DNA of 64,000 nucleotides from Paradesertivirga superstes (GCF_037622515.1 NZ_JBBJCN010000003.1:558001-622000), one strand, 5' to 3'; counted from the stretch's first letter, positions 43,745 through 53,072 are shown. Notes: a model not told the origin generated them from the letters alone. Translations and numbers: made by a program.

Positions 43745-44321
43745 ATATAGTCTGATGTTTTTCTGTTTTATGCTTTTGTATAATACGGGTAAAGCACAGA
43801 AGTTCTCATACCTAAAGCCGCAATATGCTGTCACACAACATGCCGGAAGTATAGGCTATATCAGCATTGGTGCAGGTTACGAACTTTTCAAAGATAATAG
43901 CGGAAGTTTAGAACTTCTGTATGGGATGGTGCCAGAGAGTAAAGGGGGGCCGCTGCATATTCTAACCGCCAAATTCGCATATCATCCATTTGAAATCAAG
44001 GTGAAAAACAACATTAAATTCTACCCCGCAAATCCTGGCTTATTTTTTTCCTACCATTTAGGCGAACAATTCGATCTGGCATTTGATCAGGATCAGTACG
44101 GGAAAAGCTATTATGGATGGTCAACAGCGCTCAGAGGGCATTTTTCACTCAGTAATGAAATAAAAATTAATACCGGAAAAAAGCTAAAATCCCTTTCCCT
44201 TTATAGCGAATTCAATGTAAGTGATTTGTATCTGGCGAGCATTTTCTATAGAAATAACCGGGAATGGCTCTCACCATCAGATATTACAAAGTTAGGGATC
44301 GGCGTAAAAGTTGGCTTTTAA
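43725..44321 (+). CDS. Putative outer-membrane beta-barrel protein
   Basis: A 198-residue protein with a signal peptide (about 1-24, ending GKAQ) and short alternating strands with Gly and aromatic residues. The C-terminal residue is Phe, as in outer-membrane proteins. No named family. Coupled to the phosphoesterase gene by overlap, so the two may act on the same envelope substrate (inference). Confidence 0.65.
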   Translation: MKALNIKYSLMFFCFMLLYNTGKAQKFSYLKPQYAVTQHAGSIGYISIGAGYELFKDNSGSLELLYGMVPESKGGPLHILTAKFAYHPFEIKVKNNIKFYPANPGLFFSYHLGEQFDLAFDQDQYGKSYYGWSTALRGHFSLSNEIKINTGKKLKSLSLYSEFNVSDLYLASIFYRNNREWLSPSDITKLGIGVKVGF

Positions 44322-44346
44322 ATCCCTTATAAATACATTAATCTGT

Positions 44347-44354
44347 TACTTTTG
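44347..44354 (+). promoter_or_regulatory. -7 element before the LTA-synthase-like gene
   Basis: TACTTTTG, an exact TAnnTTTG match, 31 bases before the ATG at 44386. No good TTTG box upstream. Confidence 0.4.
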
Positions 44355-44385
44355 TATCCCTGCAATTTTCGGGGGAGCTTGTTAA

Positions 44386-46245
44386 ATGATAAAGAACCTT
44401 TTCACTGTATTTCGCTATTTCGCGTTCTGGCTCTTGTTTTTTTTTCTTGAGCGCCTGCTCTTTATTCTGGCATTTACAGAAAAGGTTAAAGGAACGCCAA
44501 TTACAGAAATAGGCAAAAGTTTCATAGTCGGTTTATGGATGGATGCGTCGATGGCAGCTTATATTTCTGTCATACCGTTATTGCTTACTTTACTCGTGTG
44601 GTTTATTCCGGCAGTAAAAATTCCATCGGGTATACTGCGCTGGTATACAGCTGTATTGATAGTGGTCTTTTCAATCATCTGTGCGTTTAACTTTAATATT
44701 TACCGCGAATGGGGTTCAAAAATAAATTATAAAGCTTTAGACTTTGCTTTTAACTCTCCGAATGAGGCTGTTGCCAGTAGTGCTTCATCACCTGTTTTTG
44801 CATCGCTTTCAACCCTCCTTCTTCTGATTTTATTAAGTTTATGGCTTTCCAAAAAAATCATCAGGTATCAGAGCCTTCAAAAGGTAAATATTCAACTAAA
44901 AATAATTGCATCTGCTTTATTGATCGGTTTTAATTTTCTGGCAATTCGTGGAGGCTGGCAGCTTTCGCCAATGAATGAAAGTATGGCCTATTATTCGAAT
45001 GTTCCTGTCTTAAATCATGCAACAGTAAATACCGAATGGTCGCTTTTTAGGGACATTTTGAATAATAAATCCACCAAAAATCCTTATCCATATTATACAA
45101 AATCTGAGTCCGCTAAAATTGTATCCGAACTTCTTAAAAAGCCTGAAACCTCTGGTACAGAAGTATTAACCAGCAAAAGGCCTAATGTAGTTCTGATTAT
45201 ACTTGAGAGTTTTACTGCAGATGTGGTTGAAAGCCTTGGAGGTGAAAAAGGGGTGTCGCCGCAAATGAAAAAACTTGCTGAGGAAGGAATGCTTTTTGAG
45301 AATATCTATGCTTCTGGCGACAGAACCGATAAAGGCGTGGTAGCAATATTAAATGCCTTCCCTTCTCAGGCTATCCGCAGTGTTATGAAATTAAACAGCA
45401 AGCAGGAAAAGCTTCCTTCTATGTCTCAGGTTTTTATTAAAAATGGATATTCAACTTCATTTTTTTATGGGGGAGAAAGCGAATTTTTTAATATGAAATC
45501 TTACCTGCTAAGTCATAGTTATCAGGAAATAATCGATAAGTCATCCTTCAATAAAAAGGACATGAACTCTAAATGGGGAGCGTTTGACGATTTAGTTTTT
45601 AGTAAACTTCTAAGCAAAGCGCGTTCAGCCAAACAGCCTTTTTTCTCTACAGTTTTAACGCTCACCAATCATGAACCATTTGAAGTCCCCGGAACGCCGC
45701 ATTTTAAAGGAGAAGAGGTGGAAAATAAATTTAGAAGTACCGCGTATTATACCGATTCATGCCTGGGCGCTCTTATAAACAAGGCGAAAAAAGAGCAATG
45801 GTACAAAAACACTTTGTTCATTGCATTAGCAGATCACGGGCATAGACTGCCAAAAAATCAATCCGAAATTTATCATCCCAACAGGTTCAGAATTCCGCTT
45901 CTATTCTTTGGCGAGGTAATTAAACCCGAATTTAGAGGTAAAAGAATTTCAAAAATTGGCAGCCAGACAGACCTCGCGGCTACCTTATTCAACCAATTGC
46001 AAATGCCTTCCGGCGATTTCAAATGGAGCCGTGATATTCTTAACCCCGGAACAAGGGATTTTGCTTTTTTTGATTGGGATAATGGGTTCGGTGTAGCAAC
46101 ATCGGAGCAGGTAATTTCTTTCGATAATACCGGAAAGAACATTGTTTATAAGAATATCCCCAATAACAACAAAAAAGACGCAGCACTGCTATATTATGGT
46201 AAAGCCTATATGCAAAGCGTCTTTCAGGATTATCTGGATTATTAA
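44386..46245 (+). CDS. LTA synthase family sulfatase-like membrane enzyme
   Basis: A 619-residue protein with about five N-terminal membrane spans and an alkaline-phosphatase-type domain from about residue 265. Metal and nucleophile residues: ILESFTADVV (Glu ligand), SGDRTDKGVVAIL (Thr nucleophile), LTNHEPFEVPG, and LADHGHRLP (Asp and His ligands). In Gram-positives such enzymes make lipoteichoic acid; Bacteroidota members are probably phosphoglycerol or phosphoethanolamine transferases acting on envelope glycans or lipids. Single-gene unit. Confidence 0.87.
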   Translation: MIKNLFTVFRYFAFWLLFFFLERLLFILAFTEKVKGTPITEIGKSFIVGLWMDASMAAYISVIPLLLTLLVWFIPAVKIPSGILRWYTAVLIVVFSIICAFNFNIYREWGSKINYKALDFAFNSPNEAVASSASSPVFASLSTLLLLILLSLWLSKKIIRYQSLQKVNIQLKIIASALLIGFNFLAIRGGWQLSPMNESMAYYSNVPVLNHATVNTEWSLFRDILNNKSTKNPYPYYTKSESAKIVSELLKKPETSGTEVLTSKRPNVVLIILESFTADVVESLGGEKGVSPQMKKLAEEGMLFENIYASGDRTDKGVVAILNAFPSQAIRSVMKLNSKQEKLPSMSQVFIKNGYSTSFFYGGESEFFNMKSYLLSHSYQEIIDKSSFNKKDMNSKWGAFDDLVFSKLLSKARSAKQPFFSTVLTLTNHEPFEVPGTPHFKGEEVENKFRSTAYYTDSCLGALINKAKKEQWYKNTLFIALADHGHRLPKNQSEIYHPNRFRIPLLFFGEVIKPEFRGKRISKIGSQTDLAATLFNQLQMPSGDFKWSRDILNPGTRDFAFFDWDNGFGVATSEQVISFDNTGKNIVYKNIPNNNKKDAALLYYGKAYMQSVFQDYLDY

Positions 46246-46252
46246 AAGGCCA

Positions 46253-46702
46253 CTATTCCGCTTTTATTCCCTTTAATTGATCGAGAAGTTTCCTGCATCC
46301 TTTCTCTATCATTTGATACACAGAATCAAATTGGTCATCTTCATAATAAGGATCAGGCACCTTTTCAGTATTTAACAGAAGCTGAACCTTTTCGCGGTCC
46401 TGTTGCCTTCTTGCCAGATTTAAAACATCCTTTTCGTTGGTATGATCCATGACAAAGATTTTGTCAAATCTGTCAAAATCCTCAACTTGGAACTGCCTGC
46501 AGCATTGATTCGAAATATCCAACCCATATTTTTTTGCTATCGCTACAGAACGTTTATCAGGAGCCGAACCAATGTGCCAGTCACCCGTTCCCGCAGAGTC
46601 TACCTCCCAGTTTAATCCTTGTTCAGCCACAAATTTCTCCATTATACCATGAGCTAAAGGAGATCGGCAAATATTGCCTAAGCAAACCATTAAAATTTTC
46701 AT
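46253..46702 (-). CDS. Low-molecular-weight protein-tyrosine phosphatase
   Basis: A 149-residue cytosolic phosphatase. The P-loop MVCLGNICRSP has nucleophile C7 and R13; the general acid is the Asp in VPDPYYED (about 119). Bacterial members often act on capsule tyrosine kinases, none of which is nearby. It is convergent with the LTA-synthase-like gene, eight bases apart, and lies two bases after the S1/P1 nuclease gene. Confidence 0.92.
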   Translation of the reverse strand: MKILMVCLGNICRSPLAHGIMEKFVAEQGLNWEVDSAGTGDWHIGSAPDKRSVAIAKKYGLDISNQCCRQFQVEDFDRFDKIFVMDHTNEKDVLNLARRQQDREKVQLLLNTEKVPDPYYEDDQFDSVYQMIEKGCRKLLDQLKGIKAE

Positions 46703-46703
46703 A

Positions 46704-47498
46704 TTAATCAGTAAAAATCGCGTTTAACACCCCGGCCAGGCGAACACCGCCTTTCAACAGTTGCCCGTTTAAAGTATTTACATGATCAAAATTATACTTA
46801 TAACTATATTTAGAATTGATTTCCGCTTCCTTATAAATGATATCGCTCAACTGATAGGATTCAAAAATCCATTTGCAAAGATCATCTCTTTGCCAGGCTC
46901 TTAATTGAGCATCGGCTGGATGGTTTATGGAATTAGCGTATTCGGTATAACTTAATTTTTGAAAACCTATTAATTCAGAATCCCAAAGACTATGCAAATC
47001 CAATTGCTTATTGAACCATCTTACTTTAATATCATTCCCTCCGGAATCTTCGGCTTTGCCGCAGTGTAAAGGCTGGTGAACATCACCTACAAGATGGATA
47101 AGAATACGTAAATACAATTGCTTCTTTTCTAAAGAAATATCCTTTCTCTTCAGTTCTCTGGTAACAAAATTTATTTTAGTGTAAATATTCGTACTGGTAT
47201 CTTTTTTAAGAAGGGTACTTAACTGTGAAAATGTTAATCCCTGTGCAAAATTAACATAATGCCATTTTCCAAGGTATCCGAAGGACCTGTCAGATTTTAT
47301 AAAATCCATCCAATTAGCTGACATGGGTACAGATTCATTTTCAAGAATTTTTCTGATTTCCCTTTTAGTGTCACTTGTTAGATAGCTTTCGGCAATCTGT
47401 CCGATTATCCGATGTCCCAAAACACCCCATGCCTTAGTATGCGAAGGAACAAGCAAAATCACAAAGAGAAATACAACAGTTTTAAAAAGGTTGGCCAT
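46704..47498 (-). CDS. Secreted S1/P1 nuclease
   Basis: Zinc nuclease acting on RNA and single-stranded DNA. The 264-residue precursor has a signal peptide ending at A23, leaving W24 as the N-terminal zinc ligand (WGVLGHRIIGQIA). Other ligands are in GKWHYVNF, HLVGDVHQPLHCG and DLHSLWDSEL. Likely a nutrient-scavenging periplasmic enzyme. It is in a leftward series after a lipoprotein gene. Confidence 0.93.
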   Translation of the reverse strand: MANLFKTVVFLFVILLVPSHTKAWGVLGHRIIGQIAESYLTSDTKREIRKILENESVPMSANWMDFIKSDRSFGYLGKWHYVNFAQGLTFSQLSTLLKKDTSTNIYTKINFVTRELKRKDISLEKKQLYLRILIHLVGDVHQPLHCGKAEDSGGNDIKVRWFNKQLDLHSLWDSELIGFQKLSYTEYANSINHPADAQLRAWQRDDLCKWIFESYQLSDIIYKEAEINSKYSYKYNFDHVNTLNGQLLKGGVRLAGVLNAIFTD

Positions 47499-47504
47499 CC
47501 TGTT

Positions 47505-48014
47505 TTAAAGAGGTTTTGGATTACATTCTACTTTTTCGATTAACTTCATCGTAAGGGGAATATGCTGTTGTAACCCTTGCAACTCCAGTCTGTCGACGGC
47601 TCGCTTTTTAATAAGAAAAGTTGGTAGATATTGTCCAATGCGGTAGCAGCCAGAAAGCTTTTGCTTATAATTACTTTTAGTAAAAGTGCTTATAATATAC
47701 AGCGTATCATTTCTAACGATATAATTTCCCTTAGCGTATTCTTTCCAGACTCCATCGTTGAAACAACTATCCGGATAGTAGTTCGCTTTAGCATGCGTTT
47801 CTAACGTCACATAAACCGAATCGCAGGTAAATCTGAATTTATGAAGAGTGTATTGCAACAAGCTGTCTTTATAAGGAACCGGAACTTCTTCCCACGCTCC
47901 CTGGATAAAATCGATTCCGCGCCCCTGATAATTCGGGTTGAACTTGCAGGCAGAGAACAGAATGCCGCCAACAAATAATAGAAAAGAAACAAGCAAGAAA
48001 GAAGATTTTTGCAT
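47505..48014 (-). CDS. Lipoprotein of unknown function
   Basis: A 169-residue lipoprotein with lipobox LFSAC (about 19-23). The mature part is strand-rich: a compact beta domain resembling lipocalin-like extracytoplasmic domains is possible (GAWEEVPVPYKDSLLQYTLHKFRF, then YIVRNDTLYIISTF). No enzyme motif. It lies downstream of fumC behind a terminator; some databases may label such a gene fumarate hydratase from the neighbour only. Confidence 0.65.
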   Translation of the reverse strand: MQKSSFLLVSFLLFVGGILFSACKFNPNYQGRGIDFIQGAWEEVPVPYKDSLLQYTLHKFRFTCDSVYVTLETHAKANYYPDSCFNDGVWKEYAKGNYIVRNDTLYIISTFTKSNYKQKLSGCYRIGQYLPTFLIKKRAVDRLELQGLQQHIPLTMKLIEKVECNPKPL

Positions 48015-48021
48015 AATTCAG

Positions 48022-48049
48022 AAAAAATCCCTCTCCAAAAGAGAGGGAT
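48022..48049 (-). terminator. Terminator of fumC
   Basis: On the minus strand ATCCCTCTC and GAGAGGGAT form a perfect 9-bp stem followed by a T run of six, 12 bases beyond the fumC stop. Confidence 0.82.
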
Positions 48050-48060
48050 CAAGGTGAGAT

Positions 48061-49458
48061 CTATTTCAGTCCGCCAATCATATCTTCCGGGCGTACCCAT
48101 TGATCAAATTGTTCGTTTGTAAGTAATCCTAATTCCAGAGCAGCTTCCCGCAAAGAGGTTCCCTCTTTATGGGCCTTCTTAGCAATTTTGGCAGCATTTT
48201 CGTACCCAATATGTGGGTTGAGTGCTGTAACCAGCATCAGGGAATTCTCAACATGCTTTTTTATACCTGCATAATTTGGCTCAATGCCAATTGCACAATG
48301 ATCGTTAAACGACACACAGGCATCACCAATTAGTCGTGCAGATTGAAGAAAGTTAACAGCGATTACAGGTTTAAAAACATTTAATTCGAAATGTCCGTTT
48401 GAAGCCCCGATCGATAAAGCAACATCATTTCCCATTACTTGTGCCGCTACCATGGTGATGGCTTCATTTTGAGTAGGATTTACTTTACCAGGCATGATCG
48501 ATGAGCCTGGCTCATTTTCAGGAATATTAATTTCCCCGATTCCAGAACGAGGACCTGAAGCTAAAAGGCGGATGTCATTGCCAATTTTCATCAGAGAAAC
48601 CGCAATCTGCTTTAATGCCCCATGCGATTCTACTAAAGCATCGTGTGCAGCAAGGGCTTCAAATTTATTGTCTGCTGTTCTGAAAGGCAAGCCGGTAAAT
48701 TTAGCAATGTAATCTGCCACTGTAACATCATATCCTTTTGGAGTATTTATACCTGTACCAACGGCTGTTCCGCCCAGTGCCAGTTCTGACAGGTGATCTA
48801 ATGTATTTCTTAATGCTTTTAAACCATGATCCAACTGAGAAACATACCCTGAAAACTCCTGTCCAAGAGTTAAAGGTGTAGCATCCATTAAATGCGTACG
48901 GCCAATCTTAACGACGCTTTTAAACTCCTCAGATTTTGATTTTAAAGTATCTCTTAATTTTTCAACCCCCGGAATCGTAACTTCCATTACCATTTTATAT
49001 GCTGCAATGTGCATAGCAGTTGGGTAGGTATCGTTTGACGATTGAGATTTATTTACATCATCATTTGGGTGAATAAAGGTTTTACCCTCACCCAGTTTAT
49101 TACCCTGTAAAACATGAGATCTGTTGGCAATAACCTCATTTACATTCATGTTAGACTGGGTTCCTGAACCTGTTTGCCAAATTACAAGGGGAAATTCCGA
49201 TTCAAGCTTCCCTTCTAATATTTCATCACACACCTTTGCGATTAAATCTCTCTTCTCTGCGTCAAGAACATTACAGTCGGTATTTGTATAGGCCGCAGCT
49301 TTTTTAAGATAGGCAAAAGCTTCAATTATTTCTTTTGGCATAGAAGCCTCTGGACCAATTTTGAAGTTATTTCTTGAGCGTTCTGTTTGTGCTCCCCAAT
49401 ATTTTTCTGCGGGAACTTCAACATCTCCCATAGTATCACGTTCTATTCTGAAAGTCAT
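48061..49458 (-). CDS. fumC: Class II fumarate hydratase
   Basis: TCA-cycle enzyme interconverting fumarate and malate. The 465-residue protein has the signature GSSIMPGKVNPTQ (about 318-330), TGSGTQSNMNVNEV and SSNDTYPTAMHIA. It shares its superfamily with argH at the left end, which releases fumarate. A -7 box stands 27 bases before the ATG. Confidence 0.97.
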   Translation of the reverse strand: MTFRIERDTMGDVEVPAEKYWGAQTERSRNNFKIGPEASMPKEIIEAFAYLKKAAAYTNTDCNVLDAEKRDLIAKVCDEILEGKLESEFPLVIWQTGSGTQSNMNVNEVIANRSHVLQGNKLGEGKTFIHPNDDVNKSQSSNDTYPTAMHIAAYKMVMEVTIPGVEKLRDTLKSKSEEFKSVVKIGRTHLMDATPLTLGQEFSGYVSQLDHGLKALRNTLDHLSELALGGTAVGTGINTPKGYDVTVADYIAKFTGLPFRTADNKFEALAAHDALVESHGALKQIAVSLMKIGNDIRLLASGPRSGIGEINIPENEPGSSIMPGKVNPTQNEAITMVAAQVMGNDVALSIGASNGHFELNVFKPVIAVNFLQSARLIGDACVSFNDHCAIGIEPNYAGIKKHVENSLMLVTALNPHIGYENAAKIAKKAHKEGTSLREAALELGLLTNEQFDQWVRPEDMIGGLK

Positions 49459-49484
49459 GATTTTTATTTTTTTTATTAATGCCG

Positions 49485-49492
49485 CAAATTTA
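49485..49492 (-). promoter_or_regulatory. -7 element of the fumC promoter
   Basis: Minus-strand TAAATTTG, an exact match, followed by CGGC as in hisS; leader of about 20 bases. Confidence 0.5.
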
Positions 49493-49499
49493 GATTTTT

Positions 49500-49672
49500 T
49501 AAGCGAAAAATTGCCACAAAGACACGATGGCCTTAAGAAAGATTAAAACTTACCGTGTTGTGTCTTAAGCTTTCTGCCTTTCGGCGAAGAGGTTTAATAG
49601 ATTGTTTAAAACTCTTTCGGCTTGCTTTTGTAATAATTTCTAATTTCCGCCTTTTTATTAGTGTACTTAAAT
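49500..49672. other. Intergenic DNA with decayed CACAAAGACACGA-type repeat
   Basis: CCACAAAGACACGATGG (49515 on) and CCGTGTTGTGTCTTAAG (49554 on) are partly complementary. Similar words occur at 63335-63410. Such A/G-rich repeats are common between genes in Bacteroidota. Confidence 0.3.
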
Positions 49673-49678
49673 ATGTTT

Positions 49679-50878
49679 ATGGTCAGGTATTTTTATATAG
49701 TTCAACTACTCACAATCTCAATCTTTTTAACTTCCTGTTCCTCAAGCGAAAAAACTCCGGTAAGGACTGTTGAGGAGGATAAATCTGACAGCCTGGCGAT
49801 GATTTATGATCCCAAAAATGCTGACAAAAAAATAGATGCGTTTATGAAAAACCTGCATCGCACCAGAGGATTTAACGGTAATGTTTTAGTTGCAAAGAAA
49901 GGAAAGATCATTTATCAGAATGCTATTGGATGGGCAGATTATCTGCGCAGAGATAGCTTACAGATAGATTATCAGTTTGAACTGGCATCTGTATCGAAAC
50001 CAATGACAGCAACCGCTGTATTGATGCTTGTTGATCGGGGTAAAATTAAACTTGAACAAACAGTTAAAGATTTCTATCCCAACTTCCCATACGAAGGAAT
50101 AACTATAAAAATGTTGCTTACGCATCGTTCGGGAATAATGAACTATGTATATTTCATTGATGATATCTGGCGAAAAGAGCATAAAGATCAGCGAAAAGGA
50201 CTAACCAACCAGGAGGTAATGAGGATTATTTCAGAGCGAAAACCTGCTCCTTACACCAGCCCGAACAGAAAATTCCATTATAACAATTCCAATTTTATGG
50301 TATTGGCTGCTATTGTTGAAAAAGTGTCAGGCAAAAGATTCTCTCAATTTATGAAAGAAAACATATTTGAACCAGCCGGAATGAAACATACGGCCGTTTA
50401 TTCAAAGGCTGAGTACGATAAAATTCCGGTAAAGGTAGTTGGCCACGATAGAGGAACATGGAGATATTCTGTCGTTCAAAACTTTTTAGATGGCCCTGTA
50501 GGAGATAAAGGAATCTATAGTACAGTTCGTGATCTGTATTTATTCGACAGAGCGCTAAGGAAAGGTAAACTGGTGAGCAAAGCGCTTCTCGACTCAGCAT
50601 ATACGGGGCATAACGATTTAACCAGGGGGCATTTTAATTACGGTTATGGATGGCGCGTATTCAATGGAAATGGCCACCATGTAGCATACCATACAGGCTG
50701 GTGGCATGGTTTCCGCCATATATACCTCAGGGATTTAACTGGAGATATAACAATTGTCCTCTTAAGCAATCTTACTAACGGGAGTCTGCTGCAACTTGAT
50801 GAACTATTTAAATTAACAGGTATGCCGGTAGTTAGAAAATCTGCTTACACAGGAAATGGAGACACAACTGATGATTAA
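49679..50878 (+). CDS. Lipoprotein serine hydrolase, beta-lactamase family
   Basis: A 399-residue penicillin-binding-protein-like hydrolase. Lipobox FLTSC near residues 15-19; SxxK nucleophile S104 in ASVSKPMT; YNN in FHYNNSNFM; the third motif is HTGWWHGF, with H in place of K. Class C beta-lactamase-like folds of this kind are usually esterases or peptidases rather than resistance enzymes. The ATG at 49679 starts the signal peptide; earlier GTG/ATG codons at 49661 and 49673 are possible. Confidence 0.87.
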   Translation: MVRYFYIVQLLTISIFLTSCSSSEKTPVRTVEEDKSDSLAMIYDPKNADKKIDAFMKNLHRTRGFNGNVLVAKKGKIIYQNAIGWADYLRRDSLQIDYQFELASVSKPMTATAVLMLVDRGKIKLEQTVKDFYPNFPYEGITIKMLLTHRSGIMNYVYFIDDIWRKEHKDQRKGLTNQEVMRIISERKPAPYTSPNRKFHYNNSNFMVLAAIVEKVSGKRFSQFMKENIFEPAGMKHTAVYSKAEYDKIPVKVVGHDRGTWRYSVVQNFLDGPVGDKGIYSTVRDLYLFDRALRKGKLVSKALLDSAYTGHNDLTRGHFNYGYGWRVFNGNGHHVAYHTGWWHGFRHIYLRDLTGDITIVLLSNLTNGSLLQLDELFKLTGMPVVRKSAYTGNGDTTDD

Positions 50879-50904
50879 TAAGTCCTGCTTTTAAGTTGGA
50901 TTCA

Positions 50905-50937
50905 TTTGATAAAAGTTCCCTATTATTCTTAATTTTG
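50905..50937 (+). promoter_or_regulatory. Consensus promoter before the receiver gene
   Basis: TTTG (50905-50908), 21 bases, TAATTTTG (50930-50937). Transcription would start near 50944, giving a leader of about 130 bases before the ATG at 51076. Confidence 0.55.
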
Positions 50938-51075
50938 CGATAGCGTAGAAAAATATTTAGTTTTAGTTAAAATTGAATGATTTGTGTAACTAATATTGTA
51001 TTTTGTTTTCTGATATAATACTTTGGGCCCATATCAGTTTAGCATTTCCTTTAGTATGATAGCTGTTGAAAAAGA

Positions 51076-51456
51076 ATGAGTAAAGTTTTTATTATCGATG
51101 ATGATCCTATTCACCAGCGTATAGCTCAGATTATGATCACTAAACATCAACTATACGATGAGTTTGTGAGTTATACAGAAGCAGCTAAGGCGATAGAAGC
51201 CCTGGAAAATAATTATAAGAATCCAGAACTTTTACCCGACGTAATTTTACTCGATTTAAATATGCCGGTTATGGACGGCTGGGATTTTTTAGAGAGATTT
51301 GATAAAATAAAAGACATGTTTACTAAAGAAATAAGAATCTTTATTGTAAGCTCCTCAGTTGACGAAAAAGACATTTCAAGATCGCAATCCTATTCTACGG
51401 TAAAAGGGTTTATATCCAAACCTTTAAATCCCGAAATTATTAGAAAAACTACCTAA
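51076..51456 (+). CDS. Single-domain response regulator
   Basis: A 126-residue receiver with no output domain. Acidic pocket DDD (8-10), phospho-acceptor Asp in VILLDLNMPVMDGW (about 57), Ser in IVSSS and the conserved Lys in FISKPL (about 115). CheY-like proteins of this form pass phosphate to or from a kinase; no kinase gene is adjacent. Confidence 0.9.
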   Translation: MSKVFIIDDDPIHQRIAQIMITKHQLYDEFVSYTEAAKAIEALENNYKNPELLPDVILLDLNMPVMDGWDFLERFDKIKDMFTKEIRIFIVSSSVDEKDISRSQSYSTVKGFISKPLNPEIIRKTT

Positions 51457-51505
51457 ACCTTTTGGTAAAAGCTCTGTTTCTATCGTTGGAGATAATCACA
51501 AAATC

Positions 51506-51811
51506 ATGTTTGATAAATTATTGCAGGTTCAGCAAAAAGCTGAAGAAGTCAAAAAAAGATTAGAGACTGTTATTGTAACAGGAGAGGCGGAAGGCGGAAA
51601 AATCAAAGTTAGCGCTAACGGAAATAAAATAATAACTTCTATAGAAATTGATCAACCCTTGCTCTCATCCGCAGATAAAGAAGAACTAGAGGAACTGCTA
51701 ATAGTCGCCACTAATAAAGCGCTTGAACAGGCAGAGAATGCACACCAGGCCGAAATGCAGGCGATGAGCCAGGATATGCTCGGTGGCCTGGGAAACCTGT
51801 TCAATAAATAG
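51506..51811 (+). CDS. YbaB/EbfC nucleoid-associated protein
   Basis: A 101-residue DNA-binding protein: N-terminal helix (KLLQVQQKAEEVKKRLE), central beta hairpin (EAEGGKIKVSANGNKIITSIEID) and C-terminal helices ending MLGGLGNLF, the usual end of the family. In many genomes it follows dnaX; here it stands between a receiver and pdhA. Confidence 0.92.
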   Translation: MFDKLLQVQQKAEEVKKRLETVIVTGEAEGGKIKVSANGNKIITSIEIDQPLLSSADKEELEELLIVATNKALEQAENAHQAEMQAMSQDMLGGLGNLFNK

Positions 51812-52008
51812 ACCTGAATCTTATTAAAACCCTTTATCTGAAGATAAACATTGTTATTGAACTCTATGTATCTTTACAACGCGGGTTTTATATCCTAAAA
51901 CCGTTATTTAAGGCATCTTTTTTTTCATATTTCAAACAAAAGGCATCTTAATCATCAATTTGCTAAAAAACAAAAGCAAAGGATGTTCTTTTTATTAGTA
52001 TTTATGGT

Positions 52009-52016
52009 TAGATTTG
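52009..52016 (+). promoter_or_regulatory. -7 element of the pdhA promoter
   Basis: TAGATTTG, an exact TAnnTTTG match, followed by CCATCCAAA; ATG 25 bases downstream. Compare pdhB. Confidence 0.5.
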
Positions 52017-52041
52017 CCATCCAAAAAGCACATTATCACGA

Positions 52042-53037
52042 ATGAGTTCAGTAGAAATTACTAAAGATACTTATCTGCATTGGTACGAATCCATGCTGCT
52101 GATGCGTAAGTTTGAAGAGAAAGCAGGTCAGCTTTACGGGCAGCAAAAAATCAGAGGATTTTGTCATTTATATATTGGTCAGGAAGCGGTCCTTGCAGGA
52201 GCAATGTCTGTATTAGGCCCTGACGATTCTATGATAACAACCTACCGGGATCATGCCCATGCATTAGCCAGAGGGATGTCGGCCAATGAAATAATGGCCG
52301 AGCTCTACGGAAAAGCAACCGGCTGTTCTAAAGGTAAAGGTGGTTCAATGCACATGTTTAGCAATGAGAAAAGATTCTTCGGCGGACATGGTATTGTAGG
52401 TGCCCAAATTCCATTAGGGGCAGGTATCGCATTTGCTGAACAGTATTTGGGAACCAAAAATGTTAATGTTTGTTACATGGGCGATGGCGCAGTCCGTCAG
52501 GGTGCTTTAAATGAAACATTTAACATGGCAATGCTTTGGAAGCTGCCAGTAGTTTTTATTTGCGAAAATAATGGATACGCCATGGGAACTTCTGTAGCCA
52601 GAACAACCAATATGGTCGACATTTATAAAATAGGTCTGGGTTTTGATATGCCTTGTGCACCGGTTGACGGAATGGATCCGGTTGCGGTTCATAACGCCAT
52701 GGATGAAGCGGTACAACGCGCACGAAATGGTGAAGGACCAACTTTTCTGGAAATGCGTACCTATCGCTATAAAGGACACTCAATGTCTGATCCGGCTAAA
52801 TATCGCACAAAAGACGAATTGGAAGGATATAAAGCAAAGGATCCAATCATCACTGTAAAAAAAGCTCTTGTTGATAACAAATGGGCTGATGATAAATGGT
52901 TCGATGAAATTGATGCCAAAATCAAGGCAATAGTAGAAGAATCTGTAAAATTTGCAGAAGAATCTCCATATCCTGAGGCTAATGAATTGTACAAAGATGT
53001 TTATGTACAGGAAGATTATCCTTTTATAACTAGCTAA
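52042..53037 (+). CDS. pdhA: Pyruvate dehydrogenase E1 component, alpha subunit
   Basis: Thiamine-diphosphate subunit of E1. The 331-residue protein has the ThDP motif from MGDGAVRQGALNETFNMA to ICENN (about 147-177), TYRDHAHALARG with the phosphate-binding His, and the YRYKGHSMSDPAKYR loop. E2 follows after 35 bases; the beta subunit is at 24081. An E3 gene is not in the window. Confidence 0.96.
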   Translation: MSSVEITKDTYLHWYESMLLMRKFEEKAGQLYGQQKIRGFCHLYIGQEAVLAGAMSVLGPDDSMITTYRDHAHALARGMSANEIMAELYGKATGCSKGKGGSMHMFSNEKRFFGGHGIVGAQIPLGAGIAFAEQYLGTKNVNVCYMGDGAVRQGALNETFNMAMLWKLPVVFICENNGYAMGTSVARTTNMVDIYKIGLGFDMPCAPVDGMDPVAVHNAMDEAVQRARNGEGPTFLEMRTYRYKGHSMSDPAKYRTKDELEGYKAKDPIITVKKALVDNKWADDKWFDEIDAKIKAIVEESVKFAEESPYPEANELYKDVYVQEDYPFITS

Positions 53038-53072
53038 TTAATTGTTCGAAAACAATAATCTGAAAATATATA

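Noticed and set aside
49679..50878. Beta-lactamase resistance gene
   Set aside because: The SxxK and YxN motifs are shared by esterases and peptidases, the KTG motif is replaced by HTG, and the protein is a lipoprotein typical of this broad family.
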